DNA from: Carex sylvatica
Lineage: Eukaryota > Streptophyta > Magnoliopsida > Poales > Cyperaceae
Length of the DNA stretch: 64,000 nucleotides
Direction: 5' to 3'
Assembly (NCBI GenBank): GCA_964058845.1
Contig: CAXKVR010000231.1
Span: 1 to 64,000, forward strand
Below, piece by piece: positions 1 to 27,539 of the stretch. Positions within the stretch are counted from its first letter, which is position 1. The number at the start of each line of letters is the position of its first letter. Made by a program: the position numbers and the translations under genes. Under the pieces are notes generated by a model that did no database searches, was not told the DNA's origin, and saw only the letters and a program-made list of their open reading frames with translations.

Positions 1-3000
1 AGATTATAAATATAAATAGAATTATAGTAAATTTTTAAGATTTGCATAAAATGTATACTCTATAGTGAACAATGTATGCCTACAAGGCATAAGAATTTAT
101 TCAGAAACAATCATATTTTTATAGCAAAATAGGGTAAATTTTGAATTTCTTATTCTTGTTTATTTTCTTTTTTTTTAAACCCAGCTCAGTAGATCACACT
201 AAAAAACAAATAAAAGAAAAAAAATATTTAAAAAAGAAGAAGTTATGTTTCTATTACAAGAACAACTATTTACCATAATTCTAGACCCGGTCATAAAGAG
301 CAAACTGAACCATAATCAGGTCAAACAAATTCTAATATGTCAATTCCCAAATATATAAAAAACTATTATCAAATATAAATATTTAGCTGGAGTAAAAAGG
401 AAACAGAGAGAACACATAGGTCATTTTTGTTTCCTCGAGCTAACCCAGTTTAACATTTGGTTATTATTTGCAGATAACACAGAAGATGCTACTGAGCAAA
501 CACAAGTTTTAAAAAAAAAAAAATCGAGTCATATTCATGAACTACAGTAACATTTCCAATGAATGCATATTTTAAAAAAAAAAGGTGGTAAGGAGAACAT
601 ACCAATTAAAGGAACAGACTCTGTCTGTCTCTGTTGACCTGGCATTTCAGACCTGGGCGGTGAGTTTGGTTTCTTGTTCTTTGTGCCAAGGTGTATCACC
701 AGTTTTGTCCCTTTGCTGCTTTCACTTTCCACTGAGCTCTTTCCTGTACTCCCTTTAATATGCAATTTGCGAGGTGCGCTAGGTTGTAAAATAGCATCTT
801 TCTCCACTCCCTTGCTGGTATCACCATTACTCCCAACCCGACCCACATTGCTAACAACCGTTAACAATTCCACCTTCTTTGTGGTTGCTTTACTTGATGA
901 TTTCTTGGTGGGACTCTTCATTGCATCCTCCTTGGGTTTCTTCGTTAAGCTATCAGTGATGCTCTTGACTGAAAATTTAAGAGTTTTACCGGGTTCATTT
1001 TTCAAGATAACGGGTCCCTTCTCCTCGTCGTCAGAGTACGGGTAAGCGGAAGCCTCAATAGGTAAACCGGCAGCTGCTCGCATGCTGGCTATGAGGCGCC
1101 TGTCAGAGTCATCTCGCCTTCTCCAGAGTTCTCTAACTGCATCCTCCACATCTTTCACCTGAAAAATTTGAGGTTGAGGTTAGTATCAGCATCAGCATCA
1201 ATGAAAGTCTTGATAAGAGACCCAAGTAGCTGTCGGTATGTACTGGTGGGCACCACACGGTACCCAAATATGTGTGCCCTGTGAGTAAAGAGTACATAAA
1301 TAATCCAACGAAAATCAAATCCAGTTAGTGAATTATGGTACCAGTCCTAGAATGATAAACAATTCATACATGAAAGGAGTATTACCTTGTAGCATTCACC
1401 ACGGCAAGGAGGGCACTTATAGTGCAAATTCCTATCTGATTCAAATTGCCGATACTTCTCATCACTGTGAAAAGTAAGAAACAAAAATTGATGATTGGTT
1501 AAGAATACTTCTGACAAGAACAAATTCAAAATTTTAATGCTTCTGACAAGTAAACTGCAGTAGACCTGATGCCATCACAGACGCAATGCACCCATTGTTG
1601 ACAACCGTCGCAGCAAACCATAGGCGTCATCTCAGAGTCTCTATACACCTGAAAAGTTTTGAAAAAGAATCAACTAAATTTCTCCATCACATAAAGCAAT
1701 TTTATCAAGATAAAAAGAAAACACACTTTTCGTTTTTCTTACTACCTTTAAACAAACAGGGCAGTATTTGCCTTTCACAAATAGCCTTCCGCATGCATCA
1801 CAATTAGTATAGCTTAGGAACCACCTGATAGAAAATAACTTACAGAAGTCAAACAAAACCATACATAACTTATCTCAAAATTTAATATGTGTAAACATAA
1901 ATAATACTATGTGAAATATCTCATTACTACCTTGTACTAACACCACTACCAGGAACAGTAGAACCACAGCTGTGGCACCTAGTATGCTTCGGACATAGAA
2001 AAGGCCCATGACTAACATTCTGAAAAGTTTGTACACACAACAAAAATATTGAATGAAATGACAATTAAAAAATGAACAAGTAAAACCAGTAAATATTAAA
2101 TATAATAAACCTTGTGGGGAGGTTGTTGGCAGTAGCAGTGATATGCACCATCACACCTTTTACAGAATTTGAACTTGGTCGGATCACCAGTCCTTTTACA
2201 AACCTAAAATTTGCAAATGGAATTCAGATAAGTTTCTTACTCAACTGGTATATTTTCTAACAAATTTTAAGGACCTGCTCGGATTTATAGCTAAAGAGAA
2301 AAATGTAAGGCTTTTCTAACCTCACAAGAGCGGCACGATGGGCATGACCACGAATCCCAGTGAAACAAGTCTGAAAAAAGAAAGTTATGTTATTTCTAAC
2401 AATCAAAGGATCAAATGGTTAAAAAAAAGCCAGTAAAAATATACCTCTATATTCAGCCCAGACTTTCAAGCAACTCCTATGGTACTTCTTATTGCAAGTT
2501 TTGCAAGGGACCATCTTATTAGCACTTGTGCTACCTTCGTTCTCACCAGAGAAGCAAATTCGGCAAATTATTTTTACGGCAGGAGTAGAGAGATCTTCAA
2601 TCGCCACATTGCTAGTTGCATCTCCTGCCACCTCCTGCTTTATCATATAGTTTTGTATCTTTAAACATATTTAGCACCAGAAATTGTAAATGACTACATA
2701 TTTTTACAAACTACCAAGTAATGGATATATGCAGGTGAAAATACAGTATTTCAGCATTTCAAGAACTTCCAATTCTCATCAAATCTAAAAGTAAACAGTA
2801 TAGTTTAAGGCATATGCAGGTGAAACCGGATATGATAATTAAAAATAAATGTCACCACTCAGCCCTTTTTCACTTTGAATCAATAAAACACCAAAACCTT
2901 TGAACTGATGCAACAGAACAGTGAATGAAAACAAAGAACTTACCATAGCTGCAGCACCAGCCTCGAGCCGTCTCACATAATCCTCAGCTGCAACTGATGC

Positions 3001-3380
3001 CTCTGCGGCTTGCCGCTGTAGCTCAGCCCGCTTGGCACGCACCGATTGGGCCCAAGCACTCTCCTCCTTGCTGCGACCCCCGCCGCCGCCGCCATCACTA
3101 ACAACTTCACCTCTGATTCCAACTCCAATTGGTTCCGTTTCCTCCAATATAGGGCTGCCAGGTGTACCCGCTAGCTGTGAGTGCTCCAAACGAGGCACCT
3201 CCACCTGAATTGTGGTTGTGGCAGAATCTATCGCGGGTCTCAGCATCCATGGATCCTGCAAGAAAACCTCGAGCTTGGAGATCTCTTGGTGAAACCCTGG
3301 TTTCTGCGTGAAGCCTAGCTCGCAGTAGCAGATCCGACGACTGTCAAAGAACAAGGTCAGTATTAGAGAAAGAGAAAGAG

Positions 3381-3421
<41 letters not shown>

Positions 3422-3501
3422 AATATTTTTTATTCCAAGAGAGAGAGAAAGAGAGAGAAGGGAGCGAACCAAGTGATGGGGCACGCGACATGGAAAGCCA
3501 T
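1..3501 (-). CDS. Multi-PHD zinc-finger protein, 3' end outside the window
   Basis: Ten coding exons can be traced: 3501-3470, 3340-2944, 2637-2445, 2370-2321, 2203-2111, 2019-1931, 1824-1746, 1648-1566, 1464-1386 and 1159-603. All have GT-AG borders and consistent phase, giving about 550 residues; the rest lies left of position 1. The start ATG at 3501 opens MAFHVACPIT and joins a CRRICYCELGF segment. Exons 3-9 encode at least three consecutive Cys/His-rich PHD-type fingers, for example CRICF..CKTCNKKYH, CKRCDGAYHCYC and CCDGCQQWVHCVC. Exon 10 is basic and Ser/Lys-rich, preceded by an acidic YSDDEE stretch. The order matches a plant extended-PHD family that I recall from Arabidopsis (At3g08020-like). 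PHD fingers of this kind usually read histone tails in the nucleus; the ligand here is unknown. The 1-602 part is presumably intron plus unseen exons. Confidence 0.85.
3361..3460. repeat. GA-rich microsatellite in intron 1 of the PHD gene
   Basis: Interrupted GA dinucleotide runs lie between exon 1 (ending 3470) and exon 2 (starting 3340) of the PHD gene. The pure core is about 3395-3418. Similar GA-rich sequence recurs around 3631-3652 upstream of the start codon. Confidence 0.8.
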
Positions 3502-6500
3502 GGCGCGCGAGCGAGAGAGGGAGCGAGATCGATTTGAAAAAGAAAGGGAATTCGTATAATACCGGGCGATTATTAATATTTTTATTAAATATTATTCGGG
3601 AATTAAGAGAGTCGATTTGGTTTAGGGGTTAGAGAGAGAGAGGAGAGAGAAGGGTTCAATTTGGGGATTTCGATTTGGGGAGGCGCCGATTGGGGGGAAT
3701 TGCCGAATTGGTACTTGGGAAGAGCGGTGAGAAATGGCAAGGATCGCCGTGTTCTGGCTCGCTATAAGATACGCGTTAAGGTTAGGAGGATTTTATCTGG
3801 ACCGTGTGATATTTGTCAAGAATCTATATTGGGCTAGGCTTAGATTTTTAGGGCAAATCCGGCCCAATATTTATCACAATTGGGCTATCTTTGTGAAAAT
3901 TAATATAAAATTTGGGCCTGTATATTGACGTCAATGTTTACCTAAACAAAGAAGAGAATATACCTTCGCTGAAAAACGCTTGCAATAAAAATATAGCTAA
4001 TATTGGGCTAATTTCCCTTGACAAGCATTTTGAGAATAAACCTAACACAATATCAAATTTGCATAAGAGGCATTCTTATTCAGAAATCAAATCTTGTTCT
4101 CTCAAAACTTTTGGCAAAAAAAAAAATTACAAGGGTTTGATCTGAAAAATGCACAAACCACCAAACTCTGAGGCATATTCATCTATATGAATGGAGTGAA
4201 TTGACACCATTTATTTTCAACTTTTTGTACTTATGCATGATATTATATATAGTTTATAGTAAAATACTATAGATATTGTTAAATTGACATCTATATGCAG
4301 CATGAGAATTTTAAATAATTTACTTCTTTTTTTCATATTTGACTCTTATAGTTTGAAAGTCTAACTCTATTTTTCTGATTAGAGCAACAAAATATGTCTC
4401 CATTAAGAAATCACAGCACAGTGAATTAAATAGTTCAAATTGACATCAACAACAAACACGGACAAAGTTTTTTGGAACTGATGTAATAGTTTCGGTAGGT
4501 ATTTTGTAAGGGGAGTGGTACTAGTGGTTTGGTACCAATCCTAAGACACTAGTATTTTTTTAATAGAAAATAGGTGGGAATTACCCATTTTTATTAAAAA
4601 AAAATGAGCAAATGTGCCTCTGACACACTGGTAGCCACTATCAGATTCATTTAAAAAAAAAAAAAGACAACGAGCAAAACAATTTAACTAACTTGATGCA
4701 GATTGAAAGTAAAATTTACATTTGACATGTGATCAAAAGTGGAGAAGAAGAGAGAATAGTTTATTCAACACATAAATTTTCTCTTAAAATTGCGCCGTAA
4801 AATAACATTAAAAAATAATATACCTTTTTACTAATTTAGTTGACGATGTTGTAAACAACTCTATTAATTCATCTTGGTGGTCTCTACCAAGCTTTAAAAA
4901 AAAAAAAAAAAAATTCAAAATAGAGAGATTTGTACGGATGAAAATCAGCTAAAATATAGGACCTTTCTTCCTCTTTTTCTCATGTTTAGAGGTAAAACAT
5001 TACAGTTTCATGACAGTTACTACCAATGTTACTTATAAAAAATTGAACCAAATTTTGAGTATTTGGTAAGTATTTTTTAATAAATTCTTCTTCATCATTT
5101 CAGCTTCAAATAAAAAAAAATTCAATTTAAAATCTATTATATTCATTTTTTTTTTCTATCAAAATGCACTGAATTTACAAAAGATACGTTCCGATTAAAG
5201 CCTAAGCCACCTATTCAAAATTAAAATGTGTCCAGATTGTATTCAACAGATAGGCTCGGGTCGGGGGTGTTTAGTTGGTTATTTTAGTTCGAACAGAGTT
5301 AAATTTATCTAGTCAAACTTTTTGTCCGTTTTGCATATATATAAACCAAGTCGCTCAAATAATTTAATCAGTCAAAGTACAAATCGAATCAAATAAACTG
5401 AATTTTTTGCCTCATAATGTATCCTTAACAGATAGGGGTAGTAGCATACTAAATATCTGGCTTAGAAGGCTACACGGGCGGCCACCAAAGGATAGGAAAC
5501 GTTGGAACATAATTAATTAATTTGAGCAGCAAGAACTTGGACTCTGGAGGTTCTCTATTGCCCTCAGAGATCATGGCTGAGCGCGCTCTGCCTATGAATA
5601 ATGAATGTAGGATGGAAGTGGTTCAAGTATTGCTGGGTAGTTTATGTTTGTAAATTTTCATTTCTTGGGGGGTCCCTTCTGGTATGATGCTTTCTGTAAA
5701 TTTCAACCTTTTATTTCAATAAATTTTGACAGCCGCTGCCAATTACTCAAAAGAAGAAAGAACTTGGGCTCATAATCGGCTGCTCTTCGAAAATTACTGT
5801 TTACGTGAGAAAATAAAAATTTACTCAGACTTAATTTTTTTTTCCCACGTGAACAATAATTTTCAGTTCAAAATTTTTGCATTCTCGTATCCATTTCCAA
5901 TCTCACTGTGCAGCCGAACAGGGCCTGAAGGTAGCGGAACAAGCGGGTTTTTTTTTTTTTTTTCTGATAAACATAAAAAATTAGTTATAAAATTAGGATC
6001 TTGTGTAAATAATTTTTTTTATCAATATATTTGTTGGCATTCGCCACCATAAAAGAAAAAACTGAATTTTAAATCAAATTAGTATACATTTAAATAAATC
6101 AAATTAGTATGGAAATTTTAAGTTATAACTAACCGTGTAAGTATTAACTTGATAATTTGTATATTAATATATATAATATTACAACATTAATTACATATTA
6201 TTTACTAATATTTCAATTTATTTGATTCGTTCGATTGTTTTTATTTTCAGATGCCAAAAACAAACTATATATATATAAATCAAATTATCTTAATTTGTAA
6301 AATAACTCGAACCAAATAAACCGAACCGTTTTATCAAAATAATTCGTTGGATCTCAGACATTTTTATTAAAACCCTAAAAAAATAGTTTTTACCAATATA
6401 ACCATCGTTTTTTTTTTAAAAGCATCCAGACCACTAGGTATGGGGGGCGATTCACTATTCATAGCAGACCGCCCGGACATGAGGCGGTCCACTATGCATA

Positions 6501-7008
6501 GTGAACCGCCTGTGATAGGGGCGGTTTGCTACTCTTCCATCACGCCAATAATTTAATTCAATATGATGTGTATGATGTGGTCAATGGTAAAACTTATTGA
6601 ATTTATTGAATTGACTGATGTGGTAAATGGTAAAACTTATTGAATTGACTGATGTTAATATTTTGTCATTTCTAGATTATCTACACTAAGTGGACGGCGA
6701 TTAAACTTTTCTCCAGTCCTCCAGAAAAATAGAATTTCCAGCTCAGTATTGATGCTTTGTAATTAAGGCTTTAAAGAGTTCTTTTGTGTTTTCTAATTAA
6801 GAATTATAAAGAACTATACTCCATAGAAATAACTGAGGTGTATCTAATTTAATTTACGAAATTAATTATTTTATTAATTATGAAATCATCCATTTTAATT
6901 TTAATATAATCTTAATTTGTAGTTGTATTTCAGTATTGTCTCAATCTATAAAAAAATAAAATTCCAGTAAATATATTTATTTTTAGAGTAAAACCAAAAA
7001 ATACTCAT
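3502..7008. other. Intergenic region, no supported gene
   Basis: This AT-rich stretch holds the presumed promoter and 5'UTR of the leftward PHD gene (GA-rich 3510-3730). Around 5520-5720 a less AT-rich fragment ends in an AATAAA-like signal, which could be the 3' end of an old retroelement or gene; I do not recognise it. Open frames here are short, low in complexity and unlike known proteins. Poly-A/T runs are frequent. Confidence 0.6.
6430..6540. repeat. Inverted-repeat fragment with GGCGGT/ACCGCC arms
   Basis: Positions 6483-6510 form a 28-nt palindrome with one mismatch in 14 pairs; its arms begin GGCGGTCCAC and end GTGAACCGCC. Related arms occur just outside (GCGATTCACTATTCATAG near 6447, GGGCGGTTTGC near 6519), so the segment can fold into nested hairpins. 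It looks like a remnant of a foldback or MITE-type element, but no target-site duplication was found. Confidence 0.5.
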
Positions 7009-7016
7009 GGTATACT
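7009..7016. repeat. Left target-site duplication of hAT copy 1
   Basis: GGTATACT at 7009-7016 is repeated exactly at 11222-11229, directly outside both ends of the element. Eight-bp duplications are typical of hAT transposases. Confidence 0.93.
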
Positions 7017-7038
7017 CAGGGGCGGAGCTACTGTTCAT

Positions 7039-7064
7039 CAGGGGTAGGCAGCTGCCTACCCCTG
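7039..7064. promoter_or_regulatory. Subterminal perfect palindrome of hAT copy 1
   Basis: CAGGGGTAGGCA followed by GC and then TGCCTACCCCTG makes a perfect 26-bp palindrome 22 bp inside the left end. It is built from two inverted copies of the subterminal 12-bp motif. By analogy with other hAT elements this may bind transposase; that role is inferred. Confidence 0.6.
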
Positions 7065-8578
7065 GAAAAAAAAAAAAAATTTGGACCAGGTTTTCTAATG
7101 GGCTTTAAAAGGTTTGCCTACCCCTGAATTAAAGTCTGCCTACCCCTGGCCCAATTGTTTCCCAGCCCAATAGAATCCTTCTTTGAAATCGCGTCTGCCT
7201 ACCCCTGGCCCAATTGCTTCATTCTGAGTGAATCGCGTCACAGAGGAGAAGAATAGAACCATGCCTCTCCAGTAGCTCCGCCCCTGCCTCTCGTCCGCCT
7301 CCTTACTCTTGTGGTCCTGCCTCCTTTTTCTCTCGATCGACGTCTACAGCAGTGGAAGTGCGACTGGTGACCTCACCGCTACCTCTTCTCCACTCCGGCG
7401 GTACTCTCTCTTTCTCTCTCTCTGGAACTACGATTTAGGGTTTTTTTCTTTTTAGGTTGGAATTAGAAGTTTAGAACATATATGTATCATTTTAGTTTGT
7501 TTGGAAGTAAAAGGAAACGCCTAATATTTGAATTCGTTTTTGAATTGGATCAAGTGGTAGTTCAATTTGGGTACTGGGGGGCTTGTTGAATTTTGCATCA
7601 GCTTTTTGTGTATGATTTCAACATGTAACTATTCTTTGTAAATAGGCGGTGGTGATGTACTGAACTTTTTCTGATTTCTGTATATTCGTTAGTAGGCACC
7701 TTGCCAACTAACATTTAAAAAAAAAAAAGAGGTTAACTAAAATGATCAGAATACCTGGTCAGAACCAGATCTTCACCGCTACCTCTTCTCTCGATTAACT
7801 TGCATTGAATTGGATTCTGATCAAAGAGGAGAAGCATCTGAACATGCATTTCAGTCTTTTTGATCTGATTTCTCCTGAATTTTGTGTGTGAGATGTGATT
7901 TTTATTTCACAGATTCAAAGATATGTATATTAAGAGTTCATATGCTAATTTTTACAAATTTTAGAGCATTATTTCTCTATCAAAAGGCTTCTGCACTGTG
8001 AGGGGCAATGCTGGTAATTTTGTAGTTTTATTTCTGCATTTTTTTATTTTTAAAATCTGAACTTTGGAGATCCATATCTCTTTGTATAAAAGTCCAAATG
8101 ATATGAAATTTGTATCAATTTTGTGTGTTTTTAAATTCTCTACATGATGGTGTATTTACTTTTACAATTCGGTCCTCCTATCAGTCCATAATTTCCAGAT
8201 TACCAGCAGAGGTCAGTTGGAGCACTTTTGATGTGCAGTACTGCACTAATAGTGCTTGTTATACAAGGCATTGCTGAGTTTGGACTTGGTAATGTACCAG
8301 AGGTCAATCAAGGGAGCCATATGCATAGGTACAAGTCTGGTTTGTCATTTTAACCATTTCAAACCTATTTTCAAGACATTTAAACACTGTTTCATGACAG
8401 TAATCAAAGGGAAAGAAGATTAATCATAAAAAAACCATTAAACAACCATTTTAAAACATTTCATGACCATTGAATCCTGAGCATCGCTGAGTGAAAATTA
8501 TATTGCTGATATCTCTTTTTAGTTAAGAATTATCATATCAATTTGTGATTTTCTTTGTTTAAATTTGTCAATTAGAGA

Positions 8579-11008
8579 ATGGAGAGATTCTATAAGAAGG
8601 AATCTAAAGTTCCAGTTGCTTCATCTTCACAAGGATCACGACAATTCGAGTCTAGCTTAGGCCCTAATCATTCTAATGAAGTCGAAGGATCACAACAAAT
8701 CGGGTCTAGCTTAGGCCCTAATCGTTCTAATGAAGTTGAAGGATCACAACCTCCTTATGATCCCGCTAAAAGGAAACCCATATCTCATTATCCACCAAAT
8801 GAGCAGGATTCTGTACGTAGATATTATCTAGGCAAAGGGCCATGTCAACCGAAAAATCACAATTTTCCTAAAAGAGATATAAGTGGTTGTTTGAGAAGGT
8901 TTAACAACTCTTGGTTTAATCAATACAAGAATTGGTTGGAATATAGCATTGATAAAGATGCGGCATTTTGTCTTTGCTGCTATTTATTTAGACCCGAAAA
9001 TCTTGGATCAGGTGGAGGAACAAACTTCGTAGGAGATGGCTATAGAAATTGGAAATGTAAGAAAGGGTTTGATGATCACATTGGTGATGTAAATAGTGGG
9101 CACAATCAGGCTCAAAGGAAGTGTGTGGATTTGATGAGTGAAAGACGGAGCATCAAAACTTGCATAGAGAGAGTAAGTGTTAGCCAAGAGATGGATTATC
9201 GAGTGCAGTTAAATGCCTCTGTGGTTGTTTCTCGATTTCTCGCAAAACAAGGTTTGGCATTCCGCGGCCATGACGAGTCTGAAAGCTCTAACAGTAAAGG
9301 TAACTTCCTTCATCTTTTGAGGTATACGGGAGAGCGTAACCCCCAAATTGCTAAGGTGATTCTGGAAAATGCTCCCAAAAATCGAAAGTTGACATCACCT
9401 GATATCCAAAAGGAAATAGTTAATTCTGCTGCAGAGGAGACGATATTGGAGATAATTGCAGAGCTTGATAATGACTTGTTTTCTGTCTTGATTGATGAGT
9501 CAAGAGATGTCTCAGTCAAAGAGCAAATGGCAGTTGTGATTCGGTTTGTAAACAAAAGCGGTTCTGTTGTTGAACGGTTTCTTGGTATCGTTCATGTTCC
9601 CGATACTGCAGCGTTGTCTTTGAAGGTGGCACTTGAGGGGTTATTTGTTAAGAATGGTCTAACTTTTTCTAGGTTACGTGGCCAAGGTTACGATGGAGCT
9701 AGTAATATGAGCGGGGAGTTTAATGGTCTCCAAAAATTGATCATGAAGGAGAACGGGTCTGCATACTACGTGCATTGTTGGGCTCATCAACTTCAATTAA
9801 CTCTCGTTCATGTTGCCAAAAATCATCACAAAATTGGCTTGTTTTTTCAAATGGTTTCTTGTGTTGTCAATGTTGCAAGTGCATCTTGTAAAAGACGTGA
9901 TCAATTACGTGAGAAACAAAGAATTCGAATTGTGGAAGCTGTTTCAAATGAGGAGATAGAAACCGGAAGTGGTTTGAATCAAGAAATGGGTCTTGCACGT
10001 CCATCTAATACTCGATGGAGTTCTCATTTCAAGACATTAAATAGTGTGATTACACTATTTTCAGAGACAATAGGTGTACTTGAAGAAATTGAAAAGGATG
10101 CCATTCTGAAAGAACAACGATGTGAGGCGACTGGTATTTTATTTAACATCCAATCTTTTGATTTTGCTTTCAATTGCCATCTCATGAGGACTTCATTACT
10201 CATTACGCATGATTTGTCGCAAGCCTTGCAATGCAAAGATCAAGATATGGTGAATGCTATGCGTTTGGTGAAATTTGCTAAATCTCGCTTGCAAGATATG
10301 CGGGATGATGGTTGGAAATTATTATTCAAAGAAGTGTGTGCATTTTGTGTGAAACACGATTTGGACATTCCAAATATGGAGGATAAGTATTCTGGTAAGC
10401 CAAAGAGACAAGCAACAAACACAACTAATCTGCATTATTATCGGGTTGAATTGTTTTATACAGTTATTGATATGCAATTGCAGGAGCTTAATGACAGATT
10501 CACAAAAACTAATACCGAGCTACTTATTTGCATTTCATGTTTAGACCCGAGTAACTCTTTTTCATTCTTTAACAAAGATAGGTTGGTTCAATTAGCTCGA
10601 TTCTATCCCCTTGATTTCAATCAATATGAACTTGCTGTCCTAGATGGTCAGTTGGAGAATTATTGCATGGATATGAAAAGTGATGATGATTTTTTAGAGT
10701 TAAAGGGCATAGTTGAACTTTCTCAAAAAATGGTGGAAAAGAGGAGGCACAATGTTTATCCATTAGTTTACAAATTAGTGAAATTAGCATTGATATTGCC
10801 GGTGGCTACGGCTAGTGTTGAAAGGGTATTTTCAGCGATGAATTATGTGAAAAACCGAGTAAGAAATTCAATGGGAGATCAATTCTTGAATGATTGTTTA
10901 GTGACCTATATTGAGAAAGATTTGTTTGATGAGGTATGTGATGAACGAATTATGCAACGATGGCAAAATATGAAGGGTCGTAAAGGAGTGCTCCCTCCAT
11001 TGGCTTGA
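8579..11008 (+). CDS. hAT transposase with TTF-type zinc finger, intact
   Basis: A single uninterrupted frame of 809 codons. Residues 1-60 are low in complexity and contain an imperfect repeat, SSLGPNxSNEVEGSQ, twice. Residues about 85-180 resemble the TTF-type zinc finger (C131, C133-C134, C160, H167, H175). The middle matches the DUF4371/RNase-H-like region of zinc-finger MYM-like hAT transposases, with a likely first catalytic Asp at D306 in LIDESRD. The C-terminus holds the hAT dimerisation domain (about 725-800), with E748 in ATASVERVFSAM as the likely catalytic Glu. It would cut and rejoin the element ends. The ATG follows AATTAGAGA, which could be an intron acceptor for a 5'UTR intron. 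No frameshift or missing motif was seen. The protein is identical to that at 47653-50082. It could in principle be domesticated, but the intact element ends argue against that. Confidence 0.95.
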   Translation: MERFYKKESKVPVASSSQGSRQFESSLGPNHSNEVEGSQQIGSSLGPNRSNEVEGSQPPYDPAKRKPISHYPPNEQDSVRRYYLGKGPCQPKNHNFPKRDISGCLRRFNNSWFNQYKNWLEYSIDKDAAFCLCCYLFRPENLGSGGGTNFVGDGYRNWKCKKGFDDHIGDVNSGHNQAQRKCVDLMSERRSIKTCIERVSVSQEMDYRVQLNASVVVSRFLAKQGLAFRGHDESESSNSKGNFLHLLRYTGERNPQIAKVILENAPKNRKLTSPDIQKEIVNSAAEETILEIIAELDNDLFSVLIDESRDVSVKEQMAVVIRFVNKSGSVVERFLGIVHVPDTAALSLKVALEGLFVKNGLTFSRLRGQGYDGASNMSGEFNGLQKLIMKENGSAYYVHCWAHQLQLTLVHVAKNHHKIGLFFQMVSCVVNVASASCKRRDQLREKQRIRIVEAVSNEEIETGSGLNQEMGLARPSNTRWSSHFKTLNSVITLFSETIGVLEEIEKDAILKEQRCEATGILFNIQSFDFAFNCHLMRTSLLITHDLSQALQCKDQDMVNAMRLVKFAKSRLQDMRDDGWKLLFKEVCAFCVKHDLDIPNMEDKYSGKPKRQATNTTNLHYYRVELFYTVIDMQLQELNDRFTKTNTELLICISCLDPSNSFSFFNKDRLVQLARFYPLDFNQYELAVLDGQLENYCMDMKSDDDFLELKGIVELSQKMVEKRRHNVYPLVYKLVKLALILPVATASVERVFSAMNYVKNRVRNSMGDQFLNDCLVTYIEKDLFDEVCDERIMQRWQNMKGRKGVLPPLA

Positions 11009-11221
11009 CTATGTAACATTAATATATTTCTTTTTTTTTATATGTAAACGAATATTTGTTATAAATTTTTGACTTAGTTGAATCTTTTGATGTTCAATTA
11101 TATATATTGACTTCTTTTTTATTTTGATTGGTATTGTAATTTTTGTTATGTTGATTTTTTTTTTTTTTTGCAACTATATATATTCTGCCTACCCCTGGCA
11201 AAATTCCTGGCTACGCCACTG

Positions 11222-11229
11222 GGTATACT
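11222..11229. repeat. Right target-site duplication of hAT copy 1
   Basis: GGTATACT directly follows the element end, matching 7009-7016. Confidence 0.93.
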
Positions 11230-12009
11230 AATTAATATAGAGAAAACAGAAGCACAAAATTGTTAAAACAAAATATTGTTATCCGATTGCCTCGTCAAAT
11301 TATAAACAAAATAGAATTTTGCTTAAAATAAACAATGATATTGTATAAATTCAGGAAACAGTTTACCTATTAATTGTTCTTTACAAAAGAAGTGTCTATT
11401 CATAATTTATATTAAATTATTAATTACTCTATTTCTTCATTACTTTTTTATTTAATAATTCCATTGAAACTTGAATAGAAAAAAGTATTAACAGAGCTAC
11501 TTTAACTTCGTGCAGTGTACAACTATAGAAATAAAATGAAAATGTGAGACTAATGCACTGAATGAAGTAACATTAGCTCTGTCGATATCTTCGGTAACAC
11601 AGATTATTTGAACCCATTTGAGCACAAAGTCACCATTGCGGAAGAAGCAAAAAAAAAAAAATAATAATAACAGAGAAACTAAAATAATTAATTCGTTCGT
11701 TATGCTATTATATCATATTGTTCATTATAAGCGTATTCATTCGCTATGCTATTATAATTAATTAATTTGCTTCTCGGACCACACAACAAGAGAACAAAGT
11801 GTTTTTCTAATTTACTACACAATTAATTTACTGTTTAACCAAGGAGGGGAAGAACTTCATTAATTAACACCCACAATAACAGAGGAACTAAAATAAATAA
11901 ATTATGAACAAAATAGCATGCTTAAGCACAAGCTTTAGCATGAGTACTTAAGTCTATGAGTATATATATATATGTGTGTGTGTGTGTTATCTAAAATTAA
12001 TAAATCCAT
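11230..12009. other. Intergenic, downstream of CDPK A
   Basis: AT-rich sequence between the hAT element and the stop codon of the leftward CDPK A, whose 3'UTR should lie here. A TA/TG dinucleotide run is at about 11960-11988. No gene was recognised. Confidence 0.6.

Positions 12010-27539
<15,530 letters not shown>

Larger units (their letters stand above)
7017..11221 (+). mobile_element. Autonomous hAT DNA transposon, copy 1 (4205 bp)
   Basis: The element begins CAGGGGCGGAGCTA and ends with the imperfect inverted complement TAGCCACGCC-type end (GGCTACGCCACTG). It is flanked by the 8-bp duplication GGTATACT. A 12-bp motif, TGCCTACCCCTG, recurs near the ends at 7053-7064, 7115-7126, 7137-7148, 7196-7207 and 11186-11197, and once inverted at 7039-7050; these are candidate transposase-binding sites. 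A 1.56-kb leader precedes the intact transposase at 8579-11008. A copy of the same length, with no difference found, sits at 46091-50295, so this family has moved very recently. Confidence 0.95.

Noticed and set aside
674..1045. Plus-strand open frame of 123 codons
   Set aside because: It is the antisense of PHD-gene exon 10, which has better domain and splice support.
5726..6052. Open frame of 108 codons
   Set aside because: Low complexity, Phe-rich through T runs, no similarity to a known family and no codon-bias support.
9310..10422. Minus-strand frames within the transposase (also 48384-49496)
   Set aside because: Shadows of the intact plus-strand transposase.
7017..11221. Idea that the two hAT copies are one region duplicated in assembly
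   Set aside because: Flanking sequences differ completely and each copy has its own perfect 8-bp target duplication.
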